15,425 nucleotides of DNA from Rhodocyclaceae bacterium (lineage in GTDB: Bacteria; Pseudomonadota; Gammaproteobacteria; Burkholderiales; Rhodocyclaceae), in assembly GCA_030682595.1 (NCBI GenBank), contig JAUXNZ010000086.1:1-15425 (forward strand), given 5' to 3'. Below, one piece after another: positions 1 through 5,640 of the stretch. Within the stretch, counting starts at the first letter, position 1; each line of letters begins with the position of its first letter. The position numbers were made by a program, and so were the translations under genes. The notes under the pieces are model-generated. The model searched no databases. It was not told the DNA's origin and was given only the letters and a program-made list of their open reading frames with translations.

Positions 1-1172
1 ATGGCGGCGGCGATGCCGTCATAGCGCGAGATGTAACCCAGCGAGACATCGCAGAAGGTGCATTTTTTCCAGTAACAGCCGTGCGCCACGGGCAGTTTGT
101 TCCAGCGACCATCCGACCAGAGCCGGTGCATGGGGTTGAGCATGTCCAGCACCGATAGATAGCGGTCGAGCGGCAGGCCGTCCCAGGTGGGTGTGCCGAC
201 TTCGGCAAAGGGAACGTCGGGTTCGCCAGAGTCGATGTAACGGGCGGCGCCACCGTCGCGCAGGAAAGTGCGCACCAGTTGCTCGCGCGAGCGGTCGCCG
301 TGCATGTGTTCAAGCAGCGCCAGCACCGGGCGCTCGCCATCGTCAAGCATGACGTAGTCGAAGTAGTCGAAGACACGCGGTTCGGCGAGTTCGCGCAATT
401 CGGTGTTGGCGAAGCCGCCGCCGAGCACGGTGATGATCGTCGGATCATGCGCCTTGATCGCCCGGGCGATGCGGAACGCGCCATACACATTGCCCGGAAA
501 CGGCGCCGAGACCAGCACGAGTTGGGGCGCATGGCGCGTCATGGCCGCCAGCGTCAGCTCGGCGAGGGTGCTGTCGACCAGCGTCGGCGGCGCCGCCAGT
601 GCCGCGGCGAGCGGATCGAAACTCGCCTGGCTTTGCGCCAGCGCTTCGGCGTAGCGCACGAATTCGAAGCGCGGGTCGACCGCCTCGCGCAGCACGTCGG
701 CGACGTCGTTGAGATACAGGGTGGCGAAATGCCGCGCGCGATCCTGCACGCCGAGCGCACCGAAGGCCCAGGCCAGCGGATCGCCGCCTGCATCATCGAT
801 ATAAGTATCGAGGGCGGTAAAGCGCGGCCCCTCGGGCAGGAAATTCCGCCCGGCGATGCGCCAGGCCATGCTCGGATCACGTCCCTGCAGAAAGGCCACC
901 ACGGGCGTTATGGTGGCGACATAGCGAGAAAACTCCCGCGCGAAGATTTTGGTAGACGGCGTGCGCCGCTGCTTTGGCAAGGCGGCAACGCACTCGCGCA
1001 CGGCCGCCAGGCCTTGCGGCGAAAACAGGTGCAGGACCAGCGCCAGGGCGAGGTCTTCCTGCACGGCGGCAACGCCGCGCGAACGCAGAAAGCCCGTCAG
1101 ATAGGCAGTGGAGGGATACGGCGTATTGAGCTGCGTCATCGGCGGGATGACTGACAGCACGCGCACGGTCAT
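1..1172 (-). CDS. B12-binding-type radical SAM protein (3' end outside window)
   Basis: Reading the minus strand from the ATG at 1172 gives 390 open codons to the window edge. The N-terminus (MTVRVLSVIPPMTQLNTPYP, then STAYLTGFLRSRG) is typical of the cobalamin-binding-domain radical SAM superfamily. A Rossmann-like stretch follows at about residues 195-260 (VLVSAPFPGNVYGAFRIARA, then ITVLGGGFANTEL). The radical SAM cluster motif CYWKKCTFCDVSLGYISRYD lies at residues 366-385, so nearly all of the catalytic domain is outside the window. The Cys spacing is CX4CX2C rather than the usual CX3CX2C. No DxHxxG cobalamin motif is obvious, so the N-terminal domain may not bind B12. The start lies 4 bases after the stop of the upstream coiled-coil gene and has no clear Shine-Dalgarno, which suggests translational coupling. 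The substrate cannot be deduced. The family call is firm; the function is open. Confidence 0.8.
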   Translation of the reverse strand, partial: MTVRVLSVIPPMTQLNTPYPSTAYLTGFLRSRGVAAVQEDLALALVLHLFSPQGLAAVRECVAALPKQRRTPSTKIFAREFSRYVATITPVVAFLQGRDPSMAWRIAGRNFLPEGPRFTALDTYIDDAGGDPLAWAFGALGVQDRARHFATLYLNDVADVLREAVDPRFEFVRYAEALAQSQASFDPLAAALAAPPTLVDSTLAELTLAAMTRHAPQLVLVSAPFPGNVYGAFRIARAIKAHDPTIITVLGGGFANTELRELAEPRVFDYFDYVMLDDGERPVLALLEHMHGDRSREQLVRTFLRDGGAARYIDSGEPDVPFAEVGTPTWDGLPLDRYLSVLDMLNPMHRLWSDGRWNKLPVAHGCYWKKCTFCDVSLGYISRYDGIAAA

Positions 1173-1176
1173 CGGC

Positions 1177-2103
1177 TTACGGCGCGCGCACGGGCGCGGG
1201 TTGCGTCAGCCGGGTATCCAGTCGCAATTGACCATCCCCCGGGAATGCGGGCTTGGTGCTCAGGCTCAGGCCCAACCAGCCACCCGCCAGAACGCCGACA
1301 GCAATGCAGCCGGCAGCCAGCAACCCGAGCTTCCTGCCGGACCATCCGCCGCTGCTTGCGGAAAAAGGGGGCTGGTGCGAATTGCGAGATTCATGTAATT
1401 CGAGCCTGGCCCGTTTTTCTTCTTCTTTTTCTTCTTTTTCTTTTTCGGTCTCCCCGATCTTCGCTGCCAGCGCCTGCTCGGCGACAGCACGCGCCTGCTG
1501 TGCCGCCTGCGCTTCGGCTTCGGCCTGTTGCCTGGCTGCGGCGGCGACATCGGCTTCCCGTTCCATGGCCAGACGTTGCATGGCAACGCGCGCGGCTTCC
1601 TGCTCGGCGGCAACCCGGGCGAGCGCCTGGATCTCGGCGGACTGCTCGGACTTGAGGCGCTCATGCGCGGCGACCAGCGCGGCGCGTTCCGCCGCGATTT
1701 TTTCCTCCACCAGTTCCCTGCCCTGCGCTTCCCGCTTGGCGCGGGCGGCGCTGGCGGCCGCCAGTTCAGTCAGCGCCTGCTCCTTGCGCCGGGCTTCGGC
1801 GCAGGCCAGTTCCTCGGTTTCGAGGCGGCCCCGCAGGGCGGCTTCAGCGGCCTGCTCGGCGCGCGCCTTTTCAATGGCCAGGCGCCGGGCCTGGGCTTCG
1901 ATGCCGACGCGCTCCCTGGCCTGCTCTTCGGCCATCATTTCGGCCTGTGCGCGCTGCTCGGCGGCGGCCAGCAATACCGTCAAATTATCGACCCGCCGCT
2001 CGGCATCGCGCCGCGCCCGCTCATCAAGGCCGGCTTGCGCCAAGGCATTGGCCTGAGCAGTGCGGTGGTCGTCGAGCGAAGGTGAAGGTTCCATGATGAT
2101 CAT
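1177..2103 (-). CDS. Coiled-coil protein with C-terminal transmembrane anchor
   Basis: A 308-residue protein of unknown function. Residues about 15-235 are almost entirely Ala/Glu/Arg/Gln heptad-like sequence (for example AEEQARERVGIEAQARRLAI), predicting a long coiled coil. A Lys/Glu block (EKEKEEKEEEKRARLE) follows, then a hydrophobic segment near residues 258-281 (LGLLAAGCIAVGVLAGGWLG) and a 27-residue Pro-rich tail. No signal peptide is visible, so it is probably a tail-anchored inner-membrane protein with a cytoplasmic coiled coil. The start could be the ATG at 2103 (MIIMEPSPS) or at 2094 (MEPSPS); neither has a strong ribosome-binding site. A much longer reading to 3204 is open only because it runs antisense through pgm, so I rejected it. 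The gene is divergent from pgm and lies 4 bases upstream of the radical SAM gene, with which it is probably co-transcribed. TolA-like or phage-shock-like roles are possible but unsupported. Confidence 0.7.
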   Translation of the reverse strand: MIIMEPSPSLDDHRTAQANALAQAGLDERARRDAERRVDNLTVLLAAAEQRAQAEMMAEEQARERVGIEAQARRLAIEKARAEQAAEAALRGRLETEELACAEARRKEQALTELAAASAARAKREAQGRELVEEKIAAERAALVAAHERLKSEQSAEIQALARVAAEQEAARVAMQRLAMEREADVAAAARQQAEAEAQAAQQARAVAEQALAAKIGETEKEKEEKEEEKRARLELHESRNSHQPPFSASSGGWSGRKLGLLAAGCIAVGVLAGGWLGLSLSTKPAFPGDGQLRLDTRLTQPAPVRAP

Positions 2104-2160
2104 GAGGGGAAGATGCCGTTTGCGACTACAGAGTAACGCGCCCGGGTGCCTTGCGGCCGT

Positions 2161-2166
2161 TAGAAT
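2161..2166 (+). promoter_or_regulatory. Candidate -10 box (TAGAAT) of pgm
   Basis: TAGAAT sits 6 bases before the ATG at 2173, in the context TAGAATAGCGGCATG. The same context with one substitution precedes cutA at 14605. Counting 7 bases from the end of the box places the start of transcription at 2173. I see no good -35 hexamer at the usual distance, so the box is judged mainly by its recurrence. Confidence 0.5.
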
Positions 2167-2172
2167 AGCGGC

Positions 2173-2196
2173 ATGGAAACCCCGCTTGGGAGATAA
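2173..2196 (+). CDS. Seven-codon leader ORF abutting pgm
   Basis: ATG GAA ACC CCG CTT GGG AGA TAA encodes METPLGR. The stop codon is directly followed by the pgm ATG (TAAATG). The Shine-Dalgarno of pgm (GGGAG, 2188-2192) lies inside the leader. If transcription starts at 2173, this ORF would be read on a leaderless transcript and could hand ribosomes on to pgm. It may equally be a chance ORF; there is no direct evidence of translation. Confidence 0.3.
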   Translation: METPLGR

Positions 2197-3837
2197 ATGA
2201 TGGCCCACCCACTCGCCGGCCAGCCGGCCCCGCAGACCAGCCTCACCGACATTCCCGCGCTGCTGGCGGCTTACAAAAATGCCCCGGACGTCACGCAGGC
2301 CACCCAGCGCGTCGCCTTCGGCACCAGCGGCCATCGCGGCAGCGCCTTCAACGGCAGCTTCAACGAGGCGCACATTCTGGCCATCGCCCAGGCAGTTGCG
2401 GAGTATCGCGCGGCCGCCGGCATCACCGGCCCGCTCTTCCTCGGCATGGACACCCACGCCCTGTCCGCACCGGCGCAACAAACCGCGCTGGAAGTGCTGG
2501 CCGCGAACCAGGTCACCGTGCATCTGCAAAAGGATGGCGGCTACACGCCAACGCCGGTCATTTCGCGCGCCATCCTGGCGCACAACGCCGACCCGGCGGC
2601 ACGGCGCGCCGATGGCATCGTCATTACACCGTCGCACAATCCACCACAGGACGGCGGGATCAAATACAACCCGCCGCATGGCGGTCCGGCCGATACCGAT
2701 GTCACCGGCTGGATCGAGCAGCGCGCCAATGCCCTGATGCTCGACGGCAACCGCGCAGTGCAGCGCCTGCCCTACGCCCAGGCGCTGGCCGCGCCGACTA
2801 CTTATTCTGTCGATCTGATGACGCCCTACATCGCCGCGCTGGGCGAGGTGATCGACATGGCGGCCATCCGCAATGCCAAGCTGAAAATCGGCGTTGATCC
2901 GATGGGCGGCGCGGCGGTGGCCTACTGGAAACCCATCGCCGAGTACTACGGCCTCGACATCACGGTGGTGAACCCCAGGGTCGATCCCGCCTATGGCTTC
3001 ATGACGCTCGACCACGACGGCAAGATCCGCATGGACTGCTCCAGCCCGTATGCGATGGCCAGTCTGGTCGCACTGAAAGACCGCTACGACATCGCCTGGG
3101 GCAACGACGCGGACGTGGACCGCCACGGCATCGTCACGCCATCGCTCGGCTTGATGAACCCCAACCACTACCTCGCCGTCGCCATCCACTACCTGCTCAC
3201 CCACCGCCCGCAGTGGCCAGCCGCCGCCGCGGTCGGCAAGACGCTGGTGTCCTCTGGCCTGATCGACCGCGTGGTGAATGGTCTCGGCCGCAAGTTCCGC
3301 GAAGTGCCGGTCGGCTTCAAATGGTTTTCAGCAGGACTGCTGTCCGGCGACTTCTGTTTCGGCGGCGAGGAAAGTGCCGGCGCGAGCTTCCTGCGCAAGG
3401 ATGGCACCGCGTGGACCACCGACAAGGACGGCATCCTCCTCGGCCTGCTGGCCGCCGAGATCACCGCCGTCACCGGCCAGGACCCCGGCCGCCACTATCA
3501 GGCGCTCGCCGCGCAATACGGCACACCCCACTACATCCGCATCGACGCACCCGCCACCCCGGCACAAAAGGCCGCCTTCAAGCAGCTTACCGGCGAACGG
3601 GTCAGCGCCGCGACGCTGGCCGGTGAGCCCATCCTCGCCCGCCAGACCCGCGCGCCCGGCAACGACGCGCCGATCGGCGGCCTGAAAGTGACCACGGAAA
3701 ACGGCTGGTTCGCCGCCCGCCCTTCGGGCACCGAGGACATCTACAAGCTCTACGCCGAGAGCTTCAAGAGCGCGGAACATCTGCAACAGATCGTCGCCGA
3801 GGCGCAGCAGATCGTCACGGCGGCGCTGGCCGGCTAG
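2197..3837 (+). CDS. pgm: Phosphoglucomutase, alpha-D-glucose-phosphate specific
   Basis: Interconverts glucose 1-phosphate and glucose 6-phosphate in the cytoplasm, linking glycolysis to glycogen, UDP-glucose and surface-polysaccharide synthesis. At 546 residues it matches the usual length of the E. coli-type enzyme (alpha-D-phosphohexomutase superfamily). Motifs visible in order: substrate-phosphate/GTSGHRG near 42-48; catalytic phosphoserine in TPSHNPP (Ser146); Mg2+ site GNDADVDRHG (Asp304, Asp306, Asp308); sugar-specificity loop GGEESAG (390-396); phosphate-binding loop ARPSGTED (507-514). The start is set by GGGAG at 2188-2192 ahead of the ATG at 2197; a second ATG follows at once. The last codons (ALAG-stop) fall within the left arm of a palindromic repeat, so the extreme C-terminus seems to have been rewritten by that element. 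The gene stands alone between the divergent coiled-coil gene and a gene-poor region. Confidence 0.97.
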   Translation: MMAHPLAGQPAPQTSLTDIPALLAAYKNAPDVTQATQRVAFGTSGHRGSAFNGSFNEAHILAIAQAVAEYRAAAGITGPLFLGMDTHALSAPAQQTALEVLAANQVTVHLQKDGGYTPTPVISRAILAHNADPAARRADGIVITPSHNPPQDGGIKYNPPHGGPADTDVTGWIEQRANALMLDGNRAVQRLPYAQALAAPTTYSVDLMTPYIAALGEVIDMAAIRNAKLKIGVDPMGGAAVAYWKPIAEYYGLDITVVNPRVDPAYGFMTLDHDGKIRMDCSSPYAMASLVALKDRYDIAWGNDADVDRHGIVTPSLGLMNPNHYLAVAIHYLLTHRPQWPAAAAVGKTLVSSGLIDRVVNGLGRKFREVPVGFKWFSAGLLSGDFCFGGEESAGASFLRKDGTAWTTDKDGILLGLLAAEITAVTGQDPGRHYQALAAQYGTPHYIRIDAPATPAQKAAFKQLTGERVSAATLAGEPILARQTRAPGNDAPIGGLKVTTENGWFAARPSGTEDIYKLYAESFKSAEHLQQIVAEAQQIVTAALAG

Positions 3838-3874
3838 GACGGCCAGGAACGCCGTCCTGCCAGCGCCGACTTTC
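3822..3874 (+). repeat. Palindromic dispersed repeat, copy 1 (overlaps end of pgm)
   Basis: The arms GGCGCTGGC (3822-3830) and AGGACGGC (3836-3843) pair with GCCGTCCT (3851-3858) and GCCAGCGCC (3859-3867), with a 5-base bulge (CGGCT) and a 7-base loop. The sequence GACTTTCC follows. The bulge contains the pgm stop codon TAG. The element matches copy 2 at 8873-8924 almost base for base (one missing base and a few substitutions), and its right arm matches copy 3 at 7168-7187 read on the minus strand. It may also act as a weak transcription terminator for pgm. Confidence 0.8.
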
Positions 3875-4251
3875 CGGCACGGTTGAACATATTTTCCTGT
3901 TGCGCTGTCGCGCATGCCTCTAAGCACATCAGCAATGCACAGAATGGATTCGGGTTAACTCCCGGATTGGATGGCTCGATATCAGAAGCAGTGTACGATT
4001 GGTTCTATCGGCCACCTGCTGTGCCAATTCAGGTGCGAGCCCACGCTTGCGGACCACCGATCCGGTTGTTCAGCCATGCGCCAGGGCGGGGTGACAAACA
4101 TGCCAGGGATCTTGCGCGCGAGAATCAAGCCGGGGCCCTTAAACGCCTCACCCCAAACAAATGCGTCGCTCTACCATCGCTAACAGCCGCCCCGGAGGGA
4201 CGCTGCGCTGGCTGGACACCCCATCACTCGCCGCAAAATAAACACTGAACT
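3875..4251. other. Gene-free stretch after pgm
   Basis: Open frames exist here, the longest covering about 3883-4248 on the plus strand. None has a ribosome-binding site, a recognisable motif or the codon pattern of neighbouring genes; the translation is rich in Cys, His and Pro without order. A small palindrome, CGGGTTAACTCCCG, lies around 3951-3964. I see no tRNA-like fold or insertion-sequence end. The segment may be decayed sequence or hold an untranslated RNA, but nothing in it demands either. Confidence 0.4.
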
Positions 4252-4275
4252 ATTCCGACTAAATCAGTCTACTAC
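4252..4275 (+). promoter_or_regulatory. IscR/Rrf2-type operator-like site
   Basis: The core GACT-AAATC-AGTC (4257-4269) flanked by CC and TACTA agrees with the published type 1 IscR site (ATASYYGACTRDWWYAGTCRRSTAT) over the whole central 13 bases and several flanking positions. Mismatches occur in the outer left arm and at one right-arm base. It lies about 80 bases upstream of the small gene at 4356, in a region where a promoter is expected. Rrf2-family regulators of this kind respond to Fe-S cluster or redox status. No iscR gene is in the window, so the regulator is inferred. Confidence 0.4.
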
Positions 4276-4355
4276 TCATGCTACACGAGATCGCGATGCG
4301 GCCGACAATCGGTCCGGCTGCGCGGGTTTCGTGGCATGACTACCGGAGATCCCAA

Positions 4356-4772
4356 ATGAGACAGACACACATCGACTATCTAGGTACCGATCTGGATTAC
4401 ACCCGCGCCGCCGCACTCGCCGCGACATTCGCCGACGCAGACAAGGAAGTCATCGAGCCGGTACTGGTCGCTTGGCATGACAGGAAGGCCGGACGCGTGT
4501 CGCCCGTCATCGGAGACGCCGACCTGAACAGCTACTGGCGCGATTACGGCGCGAGCCACGGCGGCCGGCTGGAGATTGACGTCGGCAACGACTTCACGTT
4601 CATCTACGCAGATTCCAGCGCTTTCGACTCCTACGAGGCCTCGCCCTACAGCAATCTGCACGACGCCGAGGGAAACGAACATCTCTGCCAGATCAACCTG
4701 CTGCGCGATCCGAGCCAGCCGACACCGGAAGCCTGCGTCGCACTAGACGAATGGACGAGCAAGCTGACCTGA
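4356..4772 (+). CDS. Small conserved hypothetical protein, AF1514/DUF5619-like
   Basis: A 138-residue acidic soluble protein. The ATG at 4356 is preferred over one at 4278 because GGAG (4344-4347) stands 8 bases ahead and homology-like sequence begins there. Features: LDYTRAAALAATFAD near the N-terminus, then EPVLVAWHDRKAGRVSPVIG, WRDYGASHGGRLEIDVGNDF and TFIYAD. This succession (LDY-x-A, P-x-L-x-A/I-W-x-D, GG-x-L-x-I/V-D-x-N, FIY) resembles the small AF1514 family as I remember it. No function is established for that family. The C-terminus (DEWTSKLT) runs into the glutathione peroxidase remnant in another frame, so the natural end may have been altered by the rearrangement. An operator-like site lies upstream, suggesting redox or iron control. 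Confidence 0.6.
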   Translation: MRQTHIDYLGTDLDYTRAAALAATFADADKEVIEPVLVAWHDRKAGRVSPVIGDADLNSYWRDYGASHGGRLEIDVGNDFTFIYADSSAFDSYEASPYSNLHDAEGNEHLCQINLLRDPSQPTPEACVALDEWTSKLT

Positions 4773-5041
4773 ACGTAAACACCGCCAGCGCTTGCGGCTT
4801 CACGCCTCAGTACGCCGGCCTCGAAACGCTGTATCAACAATTCGAGGACAAGGGTTTCGTCGTCCTCGGTTTTCCCTGCAACCAGTTCGGCGGCCAGGAA
4901 CCCGGCGTGCGGAAACCATCGGCATGTTCTGCAAAACCAACTACCGTGTCACTCCCCCCTGTTCACCAAAATCAAAGTGAATGGCCACGAGGACCATCCG
5001 CTCTATGACTACCTGAGGCGCGAGGCAAGCGGGGTGCTGGG
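4769..5041 (+). pseudogene. Glutathione peroxidase remnant, frameshifted and truncated at both ends
   Basis: Three frames together give a recognisable Gpx (thiol peroxidase of the BtuE/Gpx family). Frame one reads VNTASACGFTPQYAGLETLY and on to NQFGGQEPG. A second frame from about 4910 reads AETIGMFCKTNYRVT. A third from about 4960 reads LFTKIKVNGHEDHPLYDYLR and then REASGVLG. One base appears missing near 4906-4910 and one in the C6 run at 4953-4958. The catalytic Cys of SACGFT and the FPCNQFGGQEPG motif are kept. About 30 N-terminal residues and the last third of the protein, including the Trp of the WNFTKF motif, are absent. No functional peroxidase can be made. The upstream join overlaps the end of the AF1514-like gene; the downstream end abuts an antiporter fragment. 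Confidence 0.8.
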
Positions 5042-5119
5042 CAGGTAGTACAGCGAACCGATGCCGCGTACCCCGAACCAGCCGACCATGCCGCGTATCG
5101 GCCACGACGGGCGGGCGGA
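5042..5119 (-). pseudogene. Fragment of a CPA1-type Na+/H+ antiporter
   Basis: The minus strand from about 5119 to 5042 encodes ARPSWPIRGMVGWFGVRGIG followed by SLYYL without interruption. The string W-F-G-[IV]-R-G-I-G-S-[LFI]-Y-Y-L is a signature of the late transmembrane part of CPA1-family cation:proton antiporters, and a preceding SWP-x-R is also typical. Only about 26 residues are present. The frame loses similarity on both sides, so this is a relic. It meets the end of the gpx remnant at about 5041, in the opposite orientation, so the junction must result from a rearrangement rather than point decay. Confidence 0.55.
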
Positions 5120-5385
5120 ATATGCGTTATTTGTGCTTGATCAGTGTCCGGCTTGTCCAGCGCAATCGAATTCAAAACCTTCTTGCGTACGCCGCCGTAC
5201 AGACGCACTTGGTCTGCCCGCCTAAGGTGCAACGGTGACAAGTTCATTCATGGATGACCGCCCAACGGCGGCAAAACACATGCTGTTTGATCTGGCGCAG
5301 CTTGTCAAAAATCGTCTGGTGCCTTTCACCGACTCAGTTACATCATCACTCGGCAGGCCGGCGTTACTCATTCAGGAGATCGATC
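5120..5385. other. Gene-free stretch with unidentified relic sequence
   Basis: No supported gene. A minus-strand frame (about 5120-5247, including RLYGGVRKKVLNSIALDKPD) looks coding in composition, but I do not recognise it and it has no credible start. A plus frame from 5235 is open through to 5567 only because it joins the real microprotein at 5463. The last 30 bases carry the ribosome-binding site of the next small gene. A promoter for the microproteins is expected here, but I cannot point to a convincing -35/-10 pair. Confidence 0.35.
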
Positions 5386-5445
5386 ATGAGCAAAGCAAAG
5401 ACAACAGATGCTGGAAAAAGCAAACAGGAAATGTTCAACGTCTGA
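5386..5445 (+). CDS. 19-residue microprotein
   Basis: The ATG at 5386 is preceded by AGGAG (5374-5378) at the ideal 7-base spacing, and the frame MSKAKTTDAGKSKQEMFNV ends at TGA 5443-5445. The peptide is basic and hydrophilic, with Lys/Ala/Thr-rich sequence resembling the N-terminal tail of small DNA- or granule-associated proteins, but I recognise no family. It lies 17 bases before a second microprotein gene with its own ribosome-binding site, so the two probably share a transcript. It could also be the shortened head of a once longer gene. The strong Shine-Dalgarno is the main evidence. Confidence 0.45.
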   Translation: MSKAKTTDAGKSKQEMFNV

Positions 5446-5462
5446 AAGAAAGGAAGGTCGCC

Positions 5463-5567
5463 ATGCGTAACAAGGAACAAGGAAAGATAGGGTGGATATT
5501 GCTTTGGCTATTGGGAATCCCGATCCCGATCCTGTTGGTGCTGTTTGTCCTGCGTGGGTGCACCTGA
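5463..5567 (+). CDS. 34-residue single-pass membrane microprotein
   Basis: AAGGAAGG (5450-5457) precedes the ATG at 5463. The product is MRNKEQGKIG followed by WILLWLLGIPIPILLVLFVL and RGCT. Residues 10-30 form one transmembrane helix with a Gly-Ile-Pro-Ile-Pro kink; the N-terminus is charged and the tail is Arg-Gly-Cys-Thr. I recall closely similar 30-40 residue proteins (GWILLWLLG-[IV]-PIP...LRGCT) annotated as hypothetical in many proteobacteria, so conservation is likely although no function is known to me. The longer frame beginning at 5235 lacks a start signal and was not used. The upstream neighbour is the 19-residue ORF. Confidence 0.65.
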   Translation: MRNKEQGKIGWILLWLLGIPIPILLVLFVLRGCT

Positions 5568-5640
5568 CGCGACTCGGTTGCAAAAGCTATGCCCAGCGTA
5601 CCGCGCTTGATTGGCGTGGGCGCAAACCCGGGATTTACCA

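Noticed and set aside
279..1154. 291-residue plus-strand open frame
   Set aside because: Antisense to the radical SAM gene; Arg/His/Gln-rich and without motifs.
2104..3204. Long minus-strand open frame extending the coiled-coil gene to 675 residues
   Set aside because: The extension is antisense to pgm, low in structure, and the clear change to coiled-coil sequence occurs at MEPSPS near 2094; no start signal lies upstream.
3883..4248. 121-residue plus-strand open frame after pgm
   Set aside because: Unrecognisable sequence with no ribosome-binding site; treated as gene-free.
5150..5240. Possible integron attC-like or insertion-sequence end near the relic region
   Set aside because: No paired R''/R' boxes, terminal inverted repeats or target-site duplication could be found by eye.
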